A DNA stretch of 64,000 nucleotides. Origin: Persicaria tinctoria (lineage: Eukaryota; Streptophyta; Magnoliopsida; Caryophyllales; Polygonaceae). Below are positions 57,700 to 64,000 of the stretch, in pieces. The position numbers and the translations under genes were made by a program. Location: contig JBANSL010000004.1 of NCBI GenBank assembly GCA_037127255.1, positions 19,413,967-19,477,966 of the forward strand, read 5' to 3'. Every line of letters begins with the position of its first letter. Position 1 is the first letter of the stretch. Under the pieces are notes generated by a model. That model searched no databases. It worked only from the letters and a program-made list of their open reading frames with translations, and was not told where the DNA came from.

Positions 57700-58149
57700 T
57701 TTATTTAAACTTTATCGTATTTGGATAACCGAACCCATTATAGCCTTATAGGGCTGAGAACGTGGGAAGGATAACAAAACTCGAAGGAATTGGGCGGTTG
57801 AGAATCTGCTTGAGAATATGGAGGAAGAAGTGGAGAACGTGGGAGGGCAAGAGAGAGGGCAGAGAAGGAGAGCGATTCAGGAGAAGGAAGGGAAGGGCAA
57901 AAAAGAAGAAAGGGAAAAAAACAAAAAAAAAACAGAAGGAGCTCCACGGGGATGGGCTGAGAATACTCTAAAGAACTCATCTTTAAGATATATGAGGATA
58001 AATGGTTCTTTAATCTTACTCTTTGTTTATTGCTAGCTAACTAGGTAATAACATGTTTTTAACTTCGCTTGTGTATTCGTACACAACTGATCCTAAGCCC
58101 GGAAAAAATGAGGAGGGGAGATATGTTATGTTGTATTTCATGTTATTAG
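57700..58149. other. Purine-rich tract, no gene seen
   Basis: GA-rich sequence at 57800-57950 (AGGAAGAAGTGGAGAA, AAAAACAGAAGGAG) gives short ORFs on both strands that are low-complexity. Nothing else is recognised. Confidence 0.5.
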
Positions 58150-58935
58150 ATTTTTAAATGTCATCACAAATGTGTCACTAATAAAAATGTCATCAATGAA
58201 GTGTGATAAAAATTTATGCTCATATCTTATCAACTATATAAACATGTTATCAATTGTATAAAAAAAAATGTCATCAACAAACAATGTCATCACAAATGAT
58301 TGAGATCAATGAAGTGTAATCAGAAGTGTCATCAATGAATAAAAATGCAATAAACATGTCCCCATAAGTGACTGCATCAATGAAGTGTAATCTGAAACGT
58401 GTCATCGGTGAATAAAAGTATAATCGATGAAAATATATTGATATACAATTGATTAAATTAAAAAAAGTGGCATCAAACGATTTGATTAAAAAAGTGGCAT
58501 CAAATAATTACATTATAAAAATGGCATCAAAACACTACTTTGAAAAAGTTGCATCACATTAAAGAAAAAAATGTCATCAAAACACTACTTTGAAAAATAT
58601 ATGGCGTCATGGTAAAAAAAATATCATAAAAAAAAGCGGCATCAGTGGTCAACGGTAAAAAAATGAGATCACAAAAAAGTGGCATCAATGGTCAACGTCA
58701 CATCACAGTAAATAAAAAATGTCATCAAGGTTTTAAAAAGTGGCATTAAAAAAGTGTCCCCAAAGCATTTCATTATAAAAGTGGCATCAAAGTGAAAAAT
58801 AAAATGTAATAAAAAAATGACATGAAAAAAAAAAGTAAAAAAATAAAAAATCCAAATGAGTTGGTCAACGGTCAATGTTCATTGGTCAATGGTCAACTGT
58901 TAACCAGTCAGAGGTCAAACAGTTGACCGTTGACC
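58150..58935. repeat. Degenerate TGTCATCAA / GTGGCATCAAA repeat tract
   Basis: About 30 loosely spaced copies of ATGTCATCAA, AAGTGGCATCAAA and related words are separated by A-rich spacers. The tract ends with repeated GGTCAACGG and TTGACCGTTGACC words. GGTCAACGGTCAA (58863-58875) and TTGACCGTTGACC (58923-58935) are perfect complements around a 47-base spacer. No coding capacity. Confidence 0.8.
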
Positions 58936-60142
58936 ATCTATATCTATATATCTATATAATAACTTAATTCAGTATACTTTCGCTGACGTGACAGTCTCCC
59001 CGTAATTCTCTCCTTTTCGCCCAATCAAATGTTTTCTTTTTTTTCCCCCTTTTTTTTCAATCTTCCCATCTTGCTTAGGGAGTTAGGGTTCTCTCCCGTC
59101 CCTTACTGAATCCTGATTCAGTGAGACGTCTCCATTCCGCGATTTCATCTCTTCCTCCTCCGTTCCTTCTCTCTTCCTCCTCCACCGGTGAGTTTATACC
59201 CCTTCTTCTCTTTTTCGTCTTTCTTCGTTTCTCGGCGTGCCCCCTTTCTCCTTTCCGTTTTGTAGCGCATCTCTTCTCCCGCCGATACCCTTCGGCTTGC
59301 GAACTCCGCCTCCAACCTTAGCTTCCTTGGATTCGTCGTCTCCCCCTCCAATTTGCCCTCTTAATTTTCTGTCTTCTTCCGTCTTTCGCCTTTGATATCA
59401 GATCTCAAAATCGCTCATCCATATTGATGAAAGTTCTTGCTCTCGCATCCATTGTACTAGCGACGAGCGTCGGTGGCGCGCAGTGAACGACATCAACGAT
59501 TGTTAGTTCGCACAAGTAGGTATTTGTCCTATTTTTCATTTCAATTTCCCGAAATTTAGGATTTAGGATTTGAATTTGGGGATTTCGTGAGTTGCTTTGG
59601 GGATTTGATTGGATTAAAATTTTGAATTTAGGGTTAGAGATTAAAATTTTAGATTTAGGATTTAATGTCCTCTTTTTGTTGATTACAATTTCCATCTCTT
59701 TATGGCTTTTGTAATTGATTGGATGATTGATTCTGACATTAGTTATCTATTCGTTGAATTTCTTTTGATTGGCATTTTTTTTCTTAGCAACAGAAAGTGT
59801 TTGGATCCTATTAGGTATTATGTGTGTTGATACTTGGGTGAAATGGAATGTTTGAATCTAACCAAGATGGGTGAGGCTACCAAATTTGTTGTCCTAGAGT
59901 GTGTTATGTGCTGGGTGGCAGTGTCAGTGGTATTTTTCTTATCTTTTGTTGATTGCTATTACCTCAGACAATGTTGTCTCCACTGCCTATCTTTAGAAAA
60001 CTATTCTGTCTATGAGTCTTTTTATCCAAAATCCTATTCTCTTTTCCTCCTACTATTTGGCTGATGATAAGCTTTGTGCTTACTGTTATTCATTATTTTA
60101 TAGGATTTTCACATTGAACTTATACAATATCATAGTGCATAG

Positions 60143-60590
60143 ATGATCAAGCAAAAGATCACCAAAGACAATCTACATGTGACCTCACAGGCTACTGAAG
60201 GCTTATGTCCCTTGATGCAACAAGAGGTACATATGATGCACATTCATCTTTCATCTATTATTTTTTGGGGGGTAAAAAATCAATTAATTACTTACATATC
60301 AAAAAAACAAAAAACCTCGATATCAAAATTGGGTCTTTATTTAGAGGTGGGTGCACTTTTAGTATATGTTTATATTTATATTTTGTGAACTCCTACTATG
60401 GTACCCATTAAAGAAGCCTATGCATTCAGTTGACATTCAATTTCTTTTTAGATGTTGCATTACTTGATCACCCATCTCGCCGACTTTCAATTGCTACCGA
60501 GGCAAGCTAGTGTTCTTAAAGGCATTTAGATAGCAAAGGCAGTTGGTATTGAGCCTTCCAATATTATGTTGGATTTGGAAGGTTAGGATG
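60143..60590 (+). pseudogene. Exon-like fragments captured in the Helitron
   Basis: MIKQKITKDNLHVTSQATEG then LCPLMQQE (60143-60226) ends at a GAG/GTACAT donor-like site. Near 60450-60590 another piece reads LHYLITHLADFQLLPRQASV, then a stop, then AKAVGIEPSNIMLDLE before GTTAGG. I do not recognise the parent gene. Stops show that no protein is made. Helitrons are known to pick up host gene fragments, which is the likely origin. Confidence 0.35.
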
Positions 60591-61712
60591 GAAAGGAAAG
60601 AGGGAGGTAAAACTTCCTGTTATGAATTGGGGCTACATGTTTTCCTTTTTAAGCATCAATTTGATCAATGTCACTAAGTGGCTTAGTTATATTTACATTG
60701 CATCTACTAATGAATTTTCTAGGAATTGTCATCCATTTCCTCTTTTTGAGGTGTAGTTTATTGAGAAATGGCATTTAGTCCATTGTGTGACCTTATCTAT
60801 GGTTCTGTTGCTCCCAATCATGAACTAAATTAGTGTTCTGCTAAAACCCTCTTTGAATCCCTACTATTTGTAAGTTATGTGTTAATTGTATTTATTTTCT
60901 CTATTATGTGATTTGGTATGTTTAACCAATGATATTCAAATTAACACTTTCAAAATGCTAAGATTTACTATCCTTAAAATTATGTAAGGGAGTCACAATG
61001 GCATGAAAGGACTAAAACTAGAGGGGGGAGCACAAATCCTCAATTTGTTGGTGTGATATGGAACTATCGTAGCGGAATTATAGCGGGTTTCAGTGAATGC
61101 TCGGATCGAGAAAATGCAATGCGTAGTATTTGATAGCGCCATCCGCTATTTTTAAATTTATGAATGTGTTAAAACATGCAAATTGAATTACCCATTCATG
61201 TAAATAAACTTCTTTTTTTTTTAGTCAGGATGCGCACATTAGTAGCCTGAAGTAGCAACTCCGCACTTTTTTGAAACCTATGTCATCCCCAAACAATAAT
61301 ACAAAGTATTGTATTTACCTTCACTATTAGTTTTAATGTATTGTTGTTTTGATCTTCCCTTCCATTTAATGTGTTTTTCTAAATTATAATTGATTTGTCT
61401 TCCTTATGTAAGTTACAAATTTTGGTTCATTATTAAACTTTTTATATTTACATTTTAAGTTGTATATCATTTATTATTAACCTATAAATGATCTCTATCA
61501 TACAAATTCATCCATTTGTATTCATCAATATTTTTTTTTCTCCAGGATTTGCATGGACGAAGCCTACATCACCAACTCGATCTGTGCCTTTTCTAAACAC
61601 CTATGTCGTTCAATAATAATGTTGTTTTAGACTTTCCAAACATTTGTTTATATTTTATTTGGTCATTCCTTATAATAAATATTATATATTCTCTATTTTT
61701 TTTCATCGCAAC

Positions 61713-61740
61713 CGCGCCATGGCGCGAGTATTACACTAGT
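61713..61740 (+). other. Helitron 3' terminal hairpin and CTAGT
   Basis: A 5-bp GC stem CGCGC/GCGCG with CATG loop lies 14 bases before the element end. It marks the end of rolling-circle transposition in known plant Helitrons. Confidence 0.88.
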
Positions 61741-63233
61741 TATACCTTATTTGGGGAAGGGTATATCCCACCTAATTTATTTTTAAAGAGGTCTAAGTAC
61801 CTAATTAAATTTTCATATAGGTCTAGGTACCTAAATCACCTTTTTAATTTCTATCGAAGGCACCTAGTGAATGAGGTCCTCATTTTCCTCATTGTTTATT
61901 TCCAGATAAATATATGTATTAGGCCCTCATTTGAAATAGGGGATTGACGAGTTGAAATTTGTGAATCTTTCACTTAGTTCTTCGATAATTTCTTTTGTTA
62001 TTGAATCATTTTCATCGATAATTCCATCATCGCTCAGACGCCTGAGTGTGTACAGTGGGATGATGTGGATAGTGAGCGCATGAGAAAGCTGACAATGACA
62101 CAATGTCTCACCGCCAGGGAGACGAAAAGTAGAAATCCACAACAGACAATGGACGACTCCTGGGAAAGTATGGATCACACGATATTCCCCCCACCTAAAT
62201 GAGGGATCTTCGGAGATCATAAACACAACCACGATTAACTCAATCAAAGAAGGTCGCAAAACTGCTCCTTAAGAGGAACTAACCACGAACCAACGAGACG
62301 AAGCCCATTAACCGCCAGAAACCTACTGAAGGCGAACTTAGAACATAGGGTGAGAGTATTATCAATTTTGCAAGATTAATTAATTCAAGATTATTATTCA
62401 ATAAAGTATAAAACTGAACAAGATATATAGGAGAATTAACATATATATAGACAATATGTCATATATATACAACACTTATGGAATATCATATTAACAAATC
62501 TGGTCCATTGAACTAAAAAGATCAATTGTTTAGATTAAAAGTATCTTATATATAGGGAGAGAGAGGGTGTGGCAGTGGTTGAGGGAAGAAACGAGAAAGC
62601 AGGAAAAGAGATAGAGCAAATTTTAGAAATAGCCCCAAATGGAACCCTTAAACCCTAGCCAACTACAGCCTAATTTCCCTCAAATTCATGCTGATAAGCC
62701 AACCAAAATTAAACAAAAAAGCCATAAACGTCAATTTTATCAAAAAAAACACCGACCTCGATTGAATAGTAATTTTGACTTTCTAACCAATACTATTGGG
62801 GTATAGTTTAAAAATGTCGATTTGAGAAAGACTAGGGATATAAAATCGATTAGTCCCAATTTTGACTTATTCTCTATTCTATGTAGGAACGTTTTAGGGA
62901 ATTGATTATGATAGATTGATATAAACCCATTAGGGATTGGTTTGTCTAAGAACCCCTTAGGGATATAATGCTGAAAGATTAGATTCCAATTCCAAGTCCC
63001 TAGCTTGTAAATTAAAATATAAAAACAACATCATCTCAAGCGGCCGGTTTAACAAATAACTGAACAAACCGTCAGAAATGAAGACAGAAAAACAACCCTA
63101 CAAATTCAAAAGGAAAGGTATCAACACAAAAAGAAAACATTATTTGATCAAAAGCCAATGAAAAAACTAGGTAAAGAACCAGAGTTGTTCAAAAAGAACC
63201 AGAGTTGGTTGATTATTGGGAGATGAAAAAAAA
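61741..63233. other. Right-hand intergenic region, no supported gene
   Basis: A reverse-strand open stretch at 62259-61927 (IIDENDSITKEIIEELSERF near its end) looks partly coding-like but is not recognised. The rest is AT-rich with CGTCAATTTTATC and GGGATA strings. No RNA gene or complete transposon was found. Confidence 0.4.
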
Positions 63234-63262
63234 GAAAATTTGCGCCTTCGGCGCAAATTTTC
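63234..63262. other. Perfect 13-bp stem hairpin upstream of the right-edge gene
   Basis: GAAAATTTGCGCC, loop TTC, then GGCGCAAATTTTC. It lies about 235 bases before the ATG at 63497, in the promoter or at a transposon end. The role is unknown. Confidence 0.8.
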
Positions 63263-63496
63263 GGTCAAATTAGGCAAGTATATACGTTTTTGTTAAAATT
63301 GCAAAAGTATACGTGATTTTAAAACACAAACCCCCCCAACTGCTCACTCCCTCTCTCTCTCCCGTTTCTCACTCTCTCCATTGCAGTTTTCAACTCCCGT
63401 TCGCTCTGCATCTATTCTTCGACGGATTCCTTCGACAAGCGGCATTTTCCGAACGTTTTTGTGCTCGTTTTCGTGTGTAATTGAAGGTTATTGAGT

Positions 63497-64000
63497 ATGG
63501 CTAGCAGCGTAGGTAAGAATTTTGTTGATTTTTTATGGTTTCTGTGTGTTAGGGTTTTGTTTATGTCAGATTATGCGTTGGTGAGTGTGTGCGATGGCAC
63601 GATGTTTGTCGTTAGGGTTTTTTTGGATGAATATGTGTTGTTCGTTCTCAATCGCACTAGTATGTGTGCCTGATTTTGTAGTTACGACTTGTATTTGTAA
63701 TGTTGTCCTCGATTTTGGCATCTTATTCTGTCCTTTTGGAATCCATCTCCATCCTTTTGCATGTCCACTCTTTGTCTTCTTTGATTTTTGGCGTGTTCTG
63801 TTTGTGGTATGTGTGTGTGTATGTTTGTGTTTGATTTCATATTTCTGTGGGGCTGACATCTATTTGTCTTTTTTTTATCTTGTTTTTGTTATGTTCATAG
63901 GGACCTCAAATGATCTTGATATATACAAATGCAAGTTTGATGTGAGTCTATGAAATTTATATAGCAGTTTTTGTCATTGTGTTTGCTTCAAATGCTGACA
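63497..64000 (+). CDS. 5' end of an unidentified intron-containing gene (runs off the window)
   Basis: A CT-rich leader (63345-63400) precedes ATG at 63497. Exon 1 (63497-63512) reads MASSV plus one base and ends at G/GTAAGA. Exon 2 (63901-63941) follows TGTTCATAG and reads GTSNDLDIYKCKFD before GTGAGT, in frame across the junction. Consensus splice sites, an open joined frame and a pyrimidine-rich acceptor support a real gene start. Only 19 codons are visible, so the product cannot be named. The joined frame continues beyond position 64000. Confidence 0.45.

Larger units (their letters stand above)
58937..61740 (+). mobile_element. Helitron, non-autonomous, about 2.8 kb
   Basis: The right end has the perfect palindrome CGCGCCATGGCGCG (61713-61726), then AGTATTACA and the terminal CTAGT (61736-61740), followed by T in the host. 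This is the hairpin-CTRRT end of plant Helitrons, which insert between A and T. The left end is a TC after A in the TCTATATCTATATATCTATA stretch. Starts at 58937, 58943 or 58951 are possible. No Rep or helicase domain is present. Inside are a CT-rich leader with a GT donor (CCACCG/GTGAGT near 59187) and exon-like pieces, suggesting captured gene sequence. Confidence 0.8.

Noticed and set aside
57738..58036. Overlapping open frames in the purine-rich tract
   Set aside because: The low-complexity GA-rich sequence opens frames on both strands. There are no motifs, and no start context is favoured.

Overview
The window is nuclear DNA from a flowering plant. The evidence is spliceosomal introns in plant genes (a BAHD acyltransferase and a NudC-domain gene), plant-type Ty1/copia and Athila-like Ty3/gypsy retroelements, CACTA, hAT, Mutator-like and Helitron DNA elements, and GRF-zinc-finger and MULE-transposase debris. 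I cannot name the species or decide monocot versus dicot from the sequence alone. Most of the 64 kb is transposable elements nested in one another. Only one protein-coding gene looks complete, the BAHD acyltransferase at 23683-26789. The 5' end of another gene lies at the right edge (63497 onward). A NudC-domain gene near 55.7-57.3 kb is broken.

Layout, left to right. Positions 1-2437 hold LTR-like sequence plus a GRF-zinc-finger pseudogene; 328-2437 is repeated directly at 20069-23266. A degraded copia element (2841-6904) runs into a truncated gypsy LTR (6901-8580), a reverse-strand RNase H fragment (to 9297), a dispersed repeat and a MULE-transposase fragment (9502-10560). An Athila-like gypsy element, called B here, follows with both LTRs and a 5-bp target duplication CCACC (10767-19539). 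It carries only gag-protease and is non-autonomous. The second duplication copy (20069-23266) contains a 1070-bp Mutator-type MITE whose empty site is preserved in the first copy. The BAHD gene is next.

From 28124 to 41316 lies a copia element with very short LTRs and target duplication GTGTT. It was split twice. Gypsy element C (29347-34495, target duplication GTGCG) sits just after its protease DTGA codons. A CACTA element (35113-38707, target duplication AGT) sits in its integrase core and carries intron-containing pieces of a captured gene. A third copia, 3'-truncated, occupies 41455-45060. A 9.3-kb CACTA element with tnp2-type transposase and a tnpA-like gene occupies 45249-54565 (target duplication GAT) and is itself split by a 1361-bp hAT element (8-bp target duplication).

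The right part holds the NudC-domain gene, interrupted in a coding exon by a 770-bp hAT element with an 8-bp target duplication. Then come a degenerate repeat tract, a non-autonomous Helitron (about 58937-61740) with a textbook 3' hairpin and CTAGT end, and the start of an unrecognised intron-containing gene.

The most unusual signal is in the gypsy LTRs (elements A, B, C). They carry arrays of short inverted-repeat pairs built on TCGA-NN-TCGA. The two arms change together from hairpin to hairpin, as expected if pairing is maintained. Related motifs also run through the coding hinge of the element B polyprotein, where they are read as acidic VDID/VEID-like repeats. All hairpin, splicing and divergence statements here were made by eye and were not computed.
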